64,000 bases of DNA. Source: Synergistaceae bacterium. Its GTDB lineage: Bacteria > Synergistota > Synergistia > Synergistales > Aminobacteriaceae. Shown piece after piece: positions 15,210 through 24,026 of this stretch (position 1 is the first letter of the stretch; the number at the start of each line of letters is the position of its first letter). The notes beneath the pieces were generated by a model. That model was given only the letters and a program-made list of their open reading frames with translations, was not told the origin of the DNA and did no database searches. Location of the stretch: NCBI GenBank assembly GCA_018436725.1, contig JAHDKT010000066.1:1-64000 (forward strand), read 5' to 3'. Made by a program: the position numbers and the translations under genes.

Positions 15210-15434
15210 TCAGCCTGGAGCGGTTCGGCCGACGGTTCGGCGAGGTTGCTCGGCCAGTCGGCGCACCTGCTCTTCGGGAAGGCCCGCGAGTTCCGCGACG
15301 AGGGAAAGCGCCATGCCTTTCTCCGGCATGCGCCGGATCGTCTGGAGTTTCGCCGGTTCGACGCCTTCTTTGCGCCCTTCTTCTCGTCCTTCTTTTTTGA
15401 GTTTCCGGATTTCCTTCTCCGGATAGGTCAGCAC
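15210..15434 (-). pseudogene. C-terminal remnant of an Rpn-family nuclease/putative transposase
   Basis: The frame reads MLTYPEKEIRKLKKEGREEG then RKEGVEPAKLQTIRRM and MALSLVAELAGLPEEQVRRL. This is the usual tail of Rpn recombination-promoting nucleases: a charged GREEGRKEG segment followed by a short helix-turn-helix-like end. The N-terminal PD-(D/E)XK nuclease domain (about 200 residues) is missing; psuG begins right beside it. Called a remnant for that reason. Confidence 0.65.
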
Positions 15435-15446
15435 TTCGTCCGCCTC

Positions 15447-16385
15447 CTACTCCCCCGCCTCTTCCGCGTAGGCCACGGCGAGCTGCGCCGCCACGCGGGC
15501 GTTGTTGTAGACGAGCTGCTTGTTCGCGTGGAGGCTGCTTCCCCCCGTCGCCTTGTGAAGGTAGGCGAGGATGAACGGCGTGATCTCCTTTCCGCGGACG
15601 CCCCGTGCCGTTGCGGTCTCCACGGCTTCGTCGATGCCGCGGGCGATCAGGGCGGGGTTCATCTCGTCCTCTTCGGGGATGGGATTGGCCACCACCATGC
15701 CCCCCTCCAGCCCGAGCGACCACTTCAGGCGGAGCGCGCGGGCGATCTCGCGCAGGTCCTCGGCGCGCACGTCGACGCGGAAGCCGCTGTCGCGCACGTA
15801 GAAGGCGGGGAAGGCGTCCGTCCGGTACCCCACGACGGGGACGCCGTACGTCTCCAGCACTTCGAGGGTCAGGCCGATGTCGAGGATGGACTTTGCCCCG
15901 GCGCACACCACCGCGACCGGGGTGCGGGCCAGCTCCGTCAGATCGGCCGAGACGTCGAAGGTCTGCGAAGCGCCCCTGTGGACGCCGCCGATGCCGCCTG
16001 TGGCGAAGACGTGCACGCCCGCGAGCGACGCGCCGATCATGGTGGTCGCGACGGTGGTTGCGCCGTCGAGCCCCTTGGCCAGCGTCATGGGGAGGTCGCG
16101 CCTGCTGACCTTGCGGATACCGCTGTCCCGCCCCATGTGTTCCAGCTCCTCCTCGCCCAAGCCGACGCGGATGATCCCGCCGATGATCGCGACGGTCGCG
16201 GGGACGGCCCCCTCATCGCGGATGATCCGCTCGCAGGTGCGGGCGCTTTCGACATTCTCGGGGTAGGGCATGCCGTGGCTGATGATGGTGGACTCCAGCG
16301 CGACGACGGCCCTCCCCCCGGCCAGCGCCTCCTCCGCCTCCGGCGCGATGCGAACTCTTTCCTTTAAAATGCTGCGCTCGTTCAT
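15447..16385 (-). CDS. psuG: Pseudouridine-5'-phosphate glycosidase
   Basis: A 312-residue enzyme that splits pseudouridine 5'-phosphate into uracil and ribose 5-phosphate. Family landmarks are VALESTIISHGMPYPENVES (about 28-47), PATVAIIGG, KVSRRDLP (active-site Lys region, about 92), GGTTVATTM-like GATTVATTM, FATGGIGGVHRG (127-138) and VVCAGAKSILDIGLTLE. Length is standard. ATG 16385 overlaps the psuK stop by four bases, so the two are translated together. Confidence 0.95.
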   Translation of the reverse strand: MNERSILKERVRIAPEAEEALAGGRAVVALESTIISHGMPYPENVESARTCERIIRDEGAVPATVAIIGGIIRVGLGEEELEHMGRDSGIRKVSRRDLPMTLAKGLDGATTVATTMIGASLAGVHVFATGGIGGVHRGASQTFDVSADLTELARTPVAVVCAGAKSILDIGLTLEVLETYGVPVVGYRTDAFPAFYVRDSGFRVDVRAEDLREIARALRLKWSLGLEGGMVVANPIPEEDEMNPALIARGIDEAVETATARGVRGKEITPFILAYLHKATGGSSLHANKQLVYNNARVAAQLAVAYAEEAGE

Positions 16386-17338
16386 GAGAATCGCTCTCCT
16401 TTATCCATAGGTAGGGCGGCGCCTCCGACGGCCTCGACGGCGGGCACGCTCATCCGTTCGCTCACCGTGTTGGGGCTCAGCAGCGTGAGCGCGGAGGCTT
16501 TCGTCGCGAAGCGGGCCGTCCGTTCCATCGTCCATCCGTGCAGCTCGCCGTAGACCGCTGCCGCGGTGAAGGCGTCCCCGGCGCCTGTGGCGTTCACGGG
16601 AAGCAGCAGGATGGCCGGAACCCTTCCGCTGCTTCCCTCTTCCGCGAAGAAAACGCCCTCCGCTCCAAGAGTAATATACAGTTTTTTCACCCCCGACGCC
16701 AGCATGCGGCGGGCGGCCTCGTCCAGATCGCCGTCGGTTTCGATGGTCATTCCGGAGAGGTACGCGGCCTCCATCCTGTTCATCTTGACGCAGTAGAAAC
16801 GCCCGAGGAGGCGCTCCATCCTCCGGCACTTGCCGATGGAGACCGGGTCGATGAAGACCTTCGCGCACGGTCCGTCCACCAGCCGCTCCAGGGTCTCCGC
16901 GGTCAGGCAAGCGTCCGCGACGACGACGTCGGCTTCGGACAGAAGGGGGGCGCACGACTCCAGGTGTTCGGGCGTCACATGGTCGAGGATGCGCATGTCG
17001 GAGAGGCCGAGCGCCATGTCGCCCTGCTCGTCCATGATCGCCATGTAGGTCGAGGAGGGGTGTCCGGTGACCTCCACGCTGCGGTCGAGGCGGATGCCGA
17101 GCGCGCGGCAGGAAGCGCGGAGGCTCGCTCCGCCCGCGTCGTCCCCGAGCGCCGTGATCAGGGCGACGGAAACGCCGAGGCGCGCCAGGTTCTCCGCGAT
17201 GTTCCGCGCCACCCCGCCGGGGCAGCTTTGGATGCGTCCGGGGTTCGAGTCCCGCATGACCAGCGGCCGATCGGTGAAGCCGTGGACGTCGATATTGGCC
17301 GCGCCTACCGCGACGGCGCGGATGCTTTGGTTGTTCAC
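16382..17338 (-). CDS. psuK: Pseudouridine kinase (PfkB family)
   Basis: A 318-residue PfkB sugar kinase expected to phosphorylate pseudouridine at the 5' hydroxyl, feeding psuG. It shows VAVGAANIDVHGFTDRPL at the N-terminus, PGGVARNIAENLARLG (about 39-55), the GDDAGG element, and the C-terminal PfkB signature NATGAGDAFTAAAVYGELHG with the catalytic Asp of GAGD. Operon with psuG (four-base overlap). No pseudouridine transporter is next to the pair. Confidence 0.92.
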   Translation of the reverse strand: MNNQSIRAVAVGAANIDVHGFTDRPLVMRDSNPGRIQSCPGGVARNIAENLARLGVSVALITALGDDAGGASLRASCRALGIRLDRSVEVTGHPSSTYMAIMDEQGDMALGLSDMRILDHVTPEHLESCAPLLSEADVVVADACLTAETLERLVDGPCAKVFIDPVSIGKCRRMERLLGRFYCVKMNRMEAAYLSGMTIETDGDLDEAARRMLASGVKKLYITLGAEGVFFAEEGSSGRVPAILLLPVNATGAGDAFTAAAVYGELHGWTMERTARFATKASALTLLSPNTVSERMSVPAVEAVGGAALPMDKGERFS

Positions 17339-17560
17339 ACGCTGTTCCTCCTTGACGGTCGGTTGTTTCGGAAGCGCGGAAATAGGCCTCTTCCGTCGTC
17401 GGGCGCTCTAAAAAACGGGATGCCGGGTGAATGCACGGCCGGGCGTTGCGCGCCCCGGATTGATGATACACTATTCCGAAGGAAGCGGCGAAAAGTTTCC
17501 GGCGCGGCCGATACCGCCCAACGGAGCGCATATGTCGAATACGAAGCAAGGTGAACATAT

Positions 17561-18598
17561 ATGGATGCACAGGAAGGCGGAACGAAGAGTCGTGCCGAAA
17601 GCGGGAAGGACCGTCGTCATCACGCAGTCTCGGGCAGGGTTTCGCTGAAAGAGGCGCTCGGCGGGGAGGCGACGGATGTCCACCTCTTCCCCTCGGCGTC
17701 GTCGACGGGGAAAATGGCCCCGCTCGAAGAGGCTATGGCGCGGGTGCGCATCGGGGGCGTGCTGGGCCCCATGACGGCGGTTGAGGCCGACGTCGACGGA
17801 GAGCTGCTCGCGCTGCTCGACAACCCGCCGAAACCCGACTTCTCGACCGGTCTGCCGTCCGGAAGGCGGCTCCGCGTGGCGGTTCGCACGGTCTGTTCCG
17901 GCGCCGCGCAGGAGATCTTCATCCGCGTGCTGCCGGAGACGATCCCTCCGGTGTTCGACAGGCTCGCCCACCTGCTTCCGGAGATCGCCGCGATGACTCC
18001 CGGCCTGGTGCTGGTTTCGGGGATTACGGGGAGCGGCAAGTCGACGCTGCTCGCCTCCGTCGCCATGCGTCATCTGGAGCTGGGGGCGCACGTGGTCACG
18101 GTAGAGGACCCGGTGGAATACCTTCTCCGCTCGAAAAAGTCGTTGGGGTACGCGTCGCAGCGGGAGGTCGGGCTCGACGTCCCGGACTTCGCCTCCGGGG
18201 TGAAGATGTCGCTCCGCGAGGACCCGGACACGATCATCGTCGGGGAGATACGGGACAGGGAGACGGCGCTCGCCACGCTCACAGCGGCGGAGACGGGGCA
18301 CTCGGTGTTCGCCACGGTGCACGCGGGAAGCTGTTTCGGCACGGTGGACCGCTTTCTCTCGCTCGTCGGAGGGAGCGAGTTCGAGGCCATGCGGCTCGCC
18401 GGAACGTACCTCTGCGGCATCCACGTGACATCGCGCGCCGTCGAGGAGAAGGAGGAAACGCATTTCGAGCGGACCTACGAGATCTTCCGCAGCAACGACG
18501 CCGCGCGGACGCATATCCGGGACCGGTCGGCCCATCGCCTCTGGCAGGCGCGGCTGGGGACCTCGGAGAAGGACTGGAAGCTGACGATCCGGAGCTGA
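17561..18598 (+). CDS. PilT-like type II/IV secretion ATPase, orphan
   Basis: A 345-residue hexameric traffic ATPase of the PilT/GspE superfamily. It has Walker A GITGSGKST (about 155-163), the Asp box VEDPVEY, Walker B-like DTIIVGEIRD and the His-box region FATVHAG. The N-terminal domain is short (SLKEALGGEATDVHLFPSAS) compared with the roughly 350-380 residue PilT proteins, and no pilin, PilC or PilB gene is nearby. It could drive twitching retraction with partners elsewhere. ATG 17561 has AAGGTG upstream. Confidence 0.8.
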   Translation: MDAQEGGTKSRAESGKDRRHHAVSGRVSLKEALGGEATDVHLFPSASSTGKMAPLEEAMARVRIGGVLGPMTAVEADVDGELLALLDNPPKPDFSTGLPSGRRLRVAVRTVCSGAAQEIFIRVLPETIPPVFDRLAHLLPEIAAMTPGLVLVSGITGSGKSTLLASVAMRHLELGAHVVTVEDPVEYLLRSKKSLGYASQREVGLDVPDFASGVKMSLREDPDTIIVGEIRDRETALATLTAAETGHSVFATVHAGSCFGTVDRFLSLVGGSEFEAMRLAGTYLCGIHVTSRAVEEKEETHFERTYEIFRSNDAARTHIRDRSAHRLWQARLGTSEKDWKLTIRS

Positions 18599-18717
18599 GA
18601 TTCTCTCCGCGGTGTCTTCCGAAACTTTTTCCTGTTTCCGGATCGTTGACGAAGAGCGTCCGGAGAGGTATCCTCGAAAAAGAGCGCTGAAAATTCTAAA
18701 ACAAGGTGGAGTCCGCT

Positions 18718-20517
18718 GTGTCGATCAAAAAGAAAACCTTTTTGCTTCTTGTACTTCTTCTTTGGGTGTTCCTTGCCGCGCCGGGGCTTCGGGCGTCCGT
18801 CTCCGCGCAGGAGACGGACGTCCTCGCGCTCCTCGAGGAGCGGCAGCGCGCCGTGGCGGAACTGATGGAGGCGGCCACCGTCTACGTGCTGCTCGACAAG
18901 GGTGACTCTTACAGCATGGGGAGCGCCTTCATCGTCGCGGACGGCTACGCGGTGACCAACGCGCACGTGGTGGGATCGGCGAAAGGGGTGCTGCTGATGA
19001 ATTCGCGGCTTCGCCCCGTGAAGGCTTCCGTCGTGCGGAAGGAGTACGACGACGAGACGGGAGGGAACGACTTCGCGCTGCTGCGATTCTCCTCCTCCGC
19101 GAAGCTGCCGGCGCTCTCTTTTACGTTGCGGGTGCATCGGATGGACAGGGTGAGCGCGTGGGGGTTTCCGGTGCTCGTCACCCAGTTTGACCAGAGCTTC
19201 GACGATCTTCTCGAGGGGAAGCGGACAAAAGCGCCGCCCGTGGTGTACACGGAGGGGACGGTGAGCGCGGTTGTCGAGCGGCGAGGACAGAAGACGATCA
19301 TCCACTCCGCGGCCATCGCGGGAGGAAACAGCGGAGGGCCTCTGGTGAACGCGCGCGGCGAGGTCGTCGGGATCAATACCTGGGGGTATACGGAGGAGGA
19401 CGAGGGCGCGTTCGTGAACGCCTCCATTCCGTCGGAGCGGATCGTCGACTTTCTGCTGAAGGCGGGCGTCAAACCGCAGATGTCCAAGCAGTCGCCGGAA
19501 CTCGCCCGGACGCCCCTGCCCTCTCCCGCGCCGCTTCCCCCGGAGCCGAAGAAACCCGCCCCGTCCATCGCGCCCGCCCCTGCGAGGGAGGATGACGGCG
19601 GGAACGAGGAGCTGCTCCGCATGGCGAGGGAGGGAAACGCCGACGCGCAGGCGGCCCTGGGGGCGATGTACTACGACGGCGACGGCTTCCCCCGGGACAC
19701 GAAAAAGGCCGTCGAATGGCTTGAAAAGGCCGTGAAGGGCGGCAGCGCGGAGGGGAAAGCGCTCCTCGGCGTACTGCTCGTCTTCGAGGAAGATGTCGCC
19801 GACCCGAAGAAGGGCGTCCGTTTGCTCCGCGAAGCGGCGTCCGCACCGGACGCGGAGGCCTGGATCGCGGGCGTCCTTGCGCGGATTTTCTACGAGGGGG
19901 AGATCTACGGCGTTCCCCGCGACCTGGACGAGTGTTTCCGATGGGCCGAGAAAGCCGCCGAGGGCGGGGACCCGGAAGGCACGGCGCTGCTGGCGATGCT
20001 CTACTACTTCGGCGAGGGAACGGACGAGGACGACGAGTACGCGCTGGAACTGGCGGAGCGCGCGGTCGGGGAGGACAGCGCGCTCGGAAAGGCGGCGCTC
20101 GCGTGGATGTACTACGACGGCGTCGCGGTCGATATGGATCTTGAGACGGCCCTGGCGCTGGCGACGGATGCGGCGGAGGAGGAAGAGGCCTCCGCGCAGG
20201 GGCTCCTCGCGATGATGTACGCCGAGGGGCACGGAGTGGAACGCGACGCGAAGAGCGCCGAAGGGTGGGCGCGGAGGGCGGCGGACCAGGGAAACGAGTT
20301 CGGATGGTTCGTCCTGGGGTCCCTGTACATGCGCGGCGAGGCCGTGAAGAAGGATCCCGCCATGGCGTGGGCCTACCTGGACCTGGCGGCGAAGCGCTCC
20401 GTGGCGAACGCCGACGAACGCCTCGAAGAGCTTGAAAAGACGATCTCCTCGCGCGACAAGAAACGGGCGCAGGAGCTGCAGAAGCAGTGGCGGAAGAAAT
20501 GGGGCCTGAGTCGCTGA
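18718..20517 (+). CDS. Secreted trypsin-like serine protease fused to Sel1 repeats
   Basis: A 599-residue fusion. A signal peptide (KKKTFLLLVLLLWVFLAAPG) precedes a trypsin-like domain with a complete triad: His83 (TNAHVVG), Asp118 (GNDFALL) and Ser205 (GGNSGGPLV). After a Pro-rich linker (about 250-285) come about seven Sel1/TPR-like repeats, e.g. ADAQAALGAMYYDGDGFPRD and ALLAMLYYFGEGTDEDDEYA, with a charged end. GTG 18718 is preferred because AAGGTGGAG lies six bases upstream; an earlier in-frame GTG falls inside that site. Sel1 repeats bind partners, so a surface or periplasmic protease with a binding scaffold is likely. Confidence 0.85.
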   Translation: MSIKKKTFLLLVLLLWVFLAAPGLRASVSAQETDVLALLEERQRAVAELMEAATVYVLLDKGDSYSMGSAFIVADGYAVTNAHVVGSAKGVLLMNSRLRPVKASVVRKEYDDETGGNDFALLRFSSSAKLPALSFTLRVHRMDRVSAWGFPVLVTQFDQSFDDLLEGKRTKAPPVVYTEGTVSAVVERRGQKTIIHSAAIAGGNSGGPLVNARGEVVGINTWGYTEEDEGAFVNASIPSERIVDFLLKAGVKPQMSKQSPELARTPLPSPAPLPPEPKKPAPSIAPAPAREDDGGNEELLRMAREGNADAQAALGAMYYDGDGFPRDTKKAVEWLEKAVKGGSAEGKALLGVLLVFEEDVADPKKGVRLLREAASAPDAEAWIAGVLARIFYEGEIYGVPRDLDECFRWAEKAAEGGDPEGTALLAMLYYFGEGTDEDDEYALELAERAVGEDSALGKAALAWMYYDGVAVDMDLETALALATDAAEEEEASAQGLLAMMYAEGHGVERDAKSAEGWARRAADQGNEFGWFVLGSLYMRGEAVKKDPAMAWAYLDLAAKRSVANADERLEELEKTISSRDKKRAQELQKQWRKKWGLSR

Positions 20518-20604
20518 ACGCGGATCGTGGCCGAACTCGCTGTTTTGCAGGCTGCGGAGAGCAGTCTGACGAGCAGTATTTTATAAACGGAAGGAAGTGT
20601 TGCT

Positions 20605-21699
20605 ATGTACGCTCAGCCTGTCGCGAACAGCGTCTACGTCGCCGCTCCCGAACTGAGGCGGTTCATGGAGCAGGCTTTCGAAAGCCTCGGGGTTCCCGCC
20701 GACGAGGCGCGGATCTCCGCCGACGTGCTTCTGGAGGCCGACCTTCGCGGGATCGACACCCACGGCATAGGACGGCTCTCCATCTACGTCGGGCGTCTTC
20801 AGGCCGGAACGCAGGCTCCGACGTCCGCCATCGGCGTGGTCGAGGAGGGCCCGGGAACCGCGCTCGTTGACGGAGGCGGCGGCATGGGGCACGTCGTCTC
20901 CACGAAGGTCATGGAAAAGTTCGTCATCAAGAAGGCGAAGGAGAACGGCATCGCCGGAATCGCCGTCCGCAACTCGAGCCACTTCGGCTTCGCCGGGTAC
21001 TACCCCCTCATGGCCGCCGAGCACGGTATGATCGGCATGGCGTTCACCAACGCCCGCCCCTCCATCTGCCCGACATTCGGCACGGAGCCGATGCTGGGGA
21101 CCAACCCCATCGCCTTCGGCGCGCCCACCGACCTCGATTTCCCCTTCCTCTTCGACGCGGCCACCTCCATCATTCAGCGCGGCACCGTCGAACTCTTCGA
21201 GCGCATCGAGCGGCCCCTTCCGGAGGGGCTCGTCGTCGGCCCCGAGGGGGAGGCGCTCTCCGATCCGACGTCCATCCTCGCCGGGATGCTCAAGGACCAG
21301 GCGGCGCTGCTTCCTCTCGGCGGCAGGGGCGAGGAAAAGGGCGGACACAAGGGGTACGGCCTCGCCATCATGGTGGAAATCCTCTCCGCCGCGCTCCAGA
21401 ACGGCCCGTACCTCAAGCAGGTCACCGGCATCGGCATGGGGCACTTCCTCTTCGCGATGGACGTCACGCGCTTCGTCCCGCTCGACGTCTTCCGCTCCGT
21501 CGCGGGAAACATCCTGCGCGACCTCCGGAACTCCCGCAAGGAGCCGGGGCAGGAGCGCATCTACGTCCCCGGCGAGAAGGAGCACATCATGCGGAAGCAG
21601 CGTCTGGAGACGGGCGTTCCGCTGCCTCCGGGCTTCGTGAAGAAGCTGGAGGCGATGGCCGACGACCTGGGCATCGCCCGTCTGGAGCCGAAGGGGTAA
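20605..21699 (+). CDS. Malate/L-lactate dehydrogenase family (LDH2) NAD(P)-dependent oxidoreductase
   Basis: A 364-residue member of the LDH2/MDHG family, reducing 2-oxoacids or ureidoglycolate-type substrates. Signatures: EADLRGIDTHGIGRLSIYVG (about 45-64), DGGGGMGHVVSTKVM, NSSHFGFAGYYPLMA (about 125-139, catalytic His), and MLGTNPIAFGAP. Near the end KGYGLAIMVEILS is typical. The substrate cannot be told. ATG 20605 follows GGAAGGAAG. The palindrome at 21739..21781 follows its end. Confidence 0.9.
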   Translation: MYAQPVANSVYVAAPELRRFMEQAFESLGVPADEARISADVLLEADLRGIDTHGIGRLSIYVGRLQAGTQAPTSAIGVVEEGPGTALVDGGGGMGHVVSTKVMEKFVIKKAKENGIAGIAVRNSSHFGFAGYYPLMAAEHGMIGMAFTNARPSICPTFGTEPMLGTNPIAFGAPTDLDFPFLFDAATSIIQRGTVELFERIERPLPEGLVVGPEGEALSDPTSILAGMLKDQAALLPLGGRGEEKGGHKGYGLAIMVEILSAALQNGPYLKQVTGIGMGHFLFAMDVTRFVPLDVFRSVAGNILRDLRNSRKEPGQERIYVPGEKEHIMRKQRLETGVPLPPGFVKKLEAMADDLGIARLEPKG

Positions 21700-21738
21700 A
21701 CTGCGCGCCGGCCGAACACCTTCTCTCTGTCCGAAACG

Positions 21739-21781
21739 CCGCCGCTCCCCGGGAATATGATATATTCTTCGGGAGCGGCGG
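21739..21781. terminator. Nested inverted repeat between the LDH2 gene and merR
   Basis: CCGCCGCTCCC (21739-21749) and GGGAGCGGCGG (21771-21781) are perfect 11-base arms; inside, GAATAT-GAT-ATATTC forms a second palindrome. The hairpin follows the dehydrogenase stop by 39 bases but has no T-tract, so it may be a weak terminator or an operator for the gene downstream. Confidence 0.5.
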
Positions 21782-21882
21782 AGCTGTGTCGCTCTCGGTA
21801 GACTCGGATGAAAAATGTTTCCGGAGCGGGCGGGAGAAGAGTCCGCGCGGTTTTCGGAGAGTGCCTGCAAAGGAGTTTTTCG

Positions 21883-22710
21883 ATGGACAAGCTCTCGATA
21901 GGCAAGATGGCCGAGATCAACGGAGTCTCGGTGCAGACGCTGCGCCTCTACGACCGTCTGGGGCTGCTGAAACCGCAATGCGTGGACGAGAACCGCTACA
22001 GATACTACAGCATCAAACAGTCGGCTCGTCTCGACATGATCCAGAACCTTCAGCTCCTCGGCATGTCGCTTCGACAGATCAGGGAGCAGCTCGACACGCA
22101 GGACGTCGCCGTCGTCGAGAAGCTGCTCGAAAAGCAGAAGGCCAGACTCGACGACGAGGCGCGTCGTCTCTCCGCCGCCAGAAGATGCGTCGAGCGCACG
22201 CTGATCAACTACAAGCGCTACCACTCCGCCCCTCGGGACGGCATGGTCGTCGTCGAATTCATCCCCGACCGCGCGATCTACTGCTACGACAGCGGAATCA
22301 ACTTCTACGACTACGGACTGGAGACGTACGAGTACATCCTCCGGGAGCTGAAGGGGCACATCGCGCTCAACGCCCTCCCGATGGCCTACTTCTGCAACGT
22401 GGGGACCGTGCTCAGAAAACCTCTTCTGCTGAAGAAAGAGTTCGTCTCCACCGAGGTGTTCATCTTCGTCGACGACGACTTCCAGCAGTCGCCGAACGTC
22501 GAAACTCTGCCCTCCGGGACGTATCTCTGCATGTCGTGCGACAGCTTCCACAAGGAGAAGGAGTACGCCGGAAAACTCCTTGCGCACGCCGAGGAGAACG
22601 GGTACGAGATCGCGGGCGACTACATCTGCGAGGTGATCGCCGATCTGCCGGTTTTCCACAACAACGAGCGAGGCATGTTCATCAAGTTGCAGGTTCCGAT
22701 ACTTTTTTAA
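21883..22710 (+). CDS. MerR-family transcriptional regulator with effector-binding domain
   Basis: A 275-residue BmrR-like regulator. The MerR winged helix (LSIGKMAEINGVSVQTLRLY then DRLGLLKPQCVDENRYRYYS) covers residues 3-45, the dimerising coiled coil (EKLLEKQKARLDDEARRLSA) about 80-115, and a GyrI-like ligand domain follows. ATG 21883 has AAAGGAG upstream. Just after its stop lies a promoter with a 19-base spacer and an internal dyad, the arrangement that MerR proteins activate by twisting DNA, so the gene at 22811 is its probable target. The effector is unknown. Confidence 0.9.
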   Translation: MDKLSIGKMAEINGVSVQTLRLYDRLGLLKPQCVDENRYRYYSIKQSARLDMIQNLQLLGMSLRQIREQLDTQDVAVVEKLLEKQKARLDDEARRLSAARRCVERTLINYKRYHSAPRDGMVVVEFIPDRAIYCYDSGINFYDYGLETYEYILRELKGHIALNALPMAYFCNVGTVLRKPLLLKKEFVSTEVFIFVDDDFQQSPNVETLPSGTYLCMSCDSFHKEKEYAGKLLAHAEENGYEIAGDYICEVIADLPVFHNNERGMFIKLQVPILF

Positions 22711-22720
22711 CGCGCACCCC

Positions 22721-22751
22721 TTGACTCTATACCATGTAGAGACCCTATAGT
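22721..22751 (+). promoter_or_regulatory. MerR-type promoter, 19-bp spacer with dyad
   Basis: TTGACT (22721-22726) and TATAGT (22746-22751) are separated by 19 bases. The spacer region holds CTCTA-TACCATG-TAGAG, a perfect inverted repeat. This closely matches the layout of BmrR/MerR operators. It lies 60 bases before ATG 22811 and 11 bases after the merR stop. Confidence 0.75.
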
Positions 22752-22810
22752 GAAAAGAAGAACACGTGGAAGAACCACAACACACTCTACGTTCAGGGGG
22801 GTATTGCGTT

Positions 22811-23932
22811 ATGGAAAGGAAACTCGCGGTCGCCCAGTTCGGATGCGGAAAGATGTCCGCCTACACGATGCGCTACGTCTACGAAAAGGGCGCGGAGATC
22901 GTCGCCGCGTTCGATATGAACCCTGCGGTCGTAGGCAAGGATATCGGCGCGATCATGGGAACGGAGAAGAAGGGCGTCACGGTGCTGGACGCGAAGATGG
23001 CCGACGAGACGCTCGCCGCGCTGAAGCCCGACGTATGCATCATCACCACCATGAGCCTGATGAAGGATCTTCGGGAGGCCATGCTCGTGTGCGCCAAGAA
23101 CGGCGTCAACGCCATCAGTACGTGCGAAGAGGCGTTCTACCCGTGGAACTCTTCCCGCGCCGTCACCGAAGAGATCGACGAACTCGCGAAAAAGAACCAC
23201 TGCACGATTTGCGGCGCGGGGTACCAGGACGTCTTCTGGGGCAATCTGATCGCTACGCTCGCTGGAGCGACGCACACCATCCGCACGATACGCGGCAAGT
23301 CCAGCTACAACGTGGAGGACTACGGCATCGCGCTCGCGCAGGTGCACGGCGCAGGACTGACGCTCGACGCCTTCGAGAAGGAGATCGCCTCTGCGGACAA
23401 CATTTCCGAAGCCGAGCGCAAGGCGCTTATCGACAAAGGAGAATTCCTTCCCTCCTATATGTGGAGCGTCAACGGGTGGCTGTGCGAACGCCTGGGGCTG
23501 ACTCCCGTCTCGCAGACCCAGAAGTGCATCCCGCATACGCACACGTCCGATCTGCACTCGAAGACCCTCGGCATGACCATCCCGGCGGGACACGCGACCG
23601 GCATGTCGGCCGTCGTGACGACGGAGACCGAGGAGGGAGTCACACTGGAGACGGAGTGCATCGGGAAGGTGTACGCGCCCGACGAGTTCGACCGGAACGA
23701 TTGGACGATCGTCGGCGAGCCGGATACGCAGGTGGTCATCAACCGCCCGGCGACCGTCGAACTGACGTGCGCGACCATCGTCAACCGGCTGCCCGACGTC
23801 GTCAACGCCCCGGCCGGATACGTGACCACCGATAAGATGCCGACCAACTCCTACAGAGTGAAGCCGCTGCATACGTACGTCGACGCCGAAGAGCTTTCCT
23901 CGCCGAAGCGGGGCATGTGGCGAGACGAATAG
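22811..23932 (+). CDS. NAD(P)-dependent dehydrogenase, DapB-N / 2,4-diaminopentanoate dehydrogenase-like
   Basis: A 373-residue oxidoreductase. The N-terminal Rossmann fold (KLAVAQFGCGKMSAYTMRYV then YEKGAEIVAAFDMNP) resembles the dihydrodipicolinate reductase N-domain found in 2,4-diaminopentanoate dehydrogenase of ornithine fermentation. NGVNAISTCEEAFYPW and GAGYQDVFWGNL are conserved-looking blocks. Ornithine-pathway neighbours are absent, so the substrate is open. ATG 22811 is preceded by AGGGGGG. It sits under the MerR-type promoter at 22721..22751. Confidence 0.75.
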   Translation: MERKLAVAQFGCGKMSAYTMRYVYEKGAEIVAAFDMNPAVVGKDIGAIMGTEKKGVTVLDAKMADETLAALKPDVCIITTMSLMKDLREAMLVCAKNGVNAISTCEEAFYPWNSSRAVTEEIDELAKKNHCTICGAGYQDVFWGNLIATLAGATHTIRTIRGKSSYNVEDYGIALAQVHGAGLTLDAFEKEIASADNISEAERKALIDKGEFLPSYMWSVNGWLCERLGLTPVSQTQKCIPHTHTSDLHSKTLGMTIPAGHATGMSAVVTTETEEGVTLETECIGKVYAPDEFDRNDWTIVGEPDTQVVINRPATVELTCATIVNRLPDVVNAPAGYVTTDKMPTNSYRVKPLHTYVDAEELSSPKRGMWRDE

Positions 23933-23969
23933 CGCGATTCCGCGCCGCATCGAGATAGAATTTATTAAG

Positions 23970-24017
23970 AAAAAAAGAATCATTCGGGAGCGCTCTTTTC
24001 CCGGGTGATTCTTTTTT
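23970..24017. terminator. Bidirectional intrinsic terminator
   Basis: AAAAAAGAATCA ... TGATTCTTTTTT with an inner CGGG/CCCG stem gives A-tract, hairpin and T-tract on both strands, between the convergent dehydrogenase and pirin genes. Confidence 0.88.
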
Positions 24018-24026
24018 CAGCGACGG

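Noticed and set aside
15154-15906. Arg-rich minus-strand frame overlapping psuG
   Set aside because: Composition is that of an out-of-frame GC-rich shadow; psuG in the correct frame explains the region.
17225-17260. tRNA T-arm-like GGTTCGAGTCCCGC
   Set aside because: It lies inside psuK in frame and no acceptor or anticodon stem can be built around it. No tRNA or rRNA gene was found in the window.
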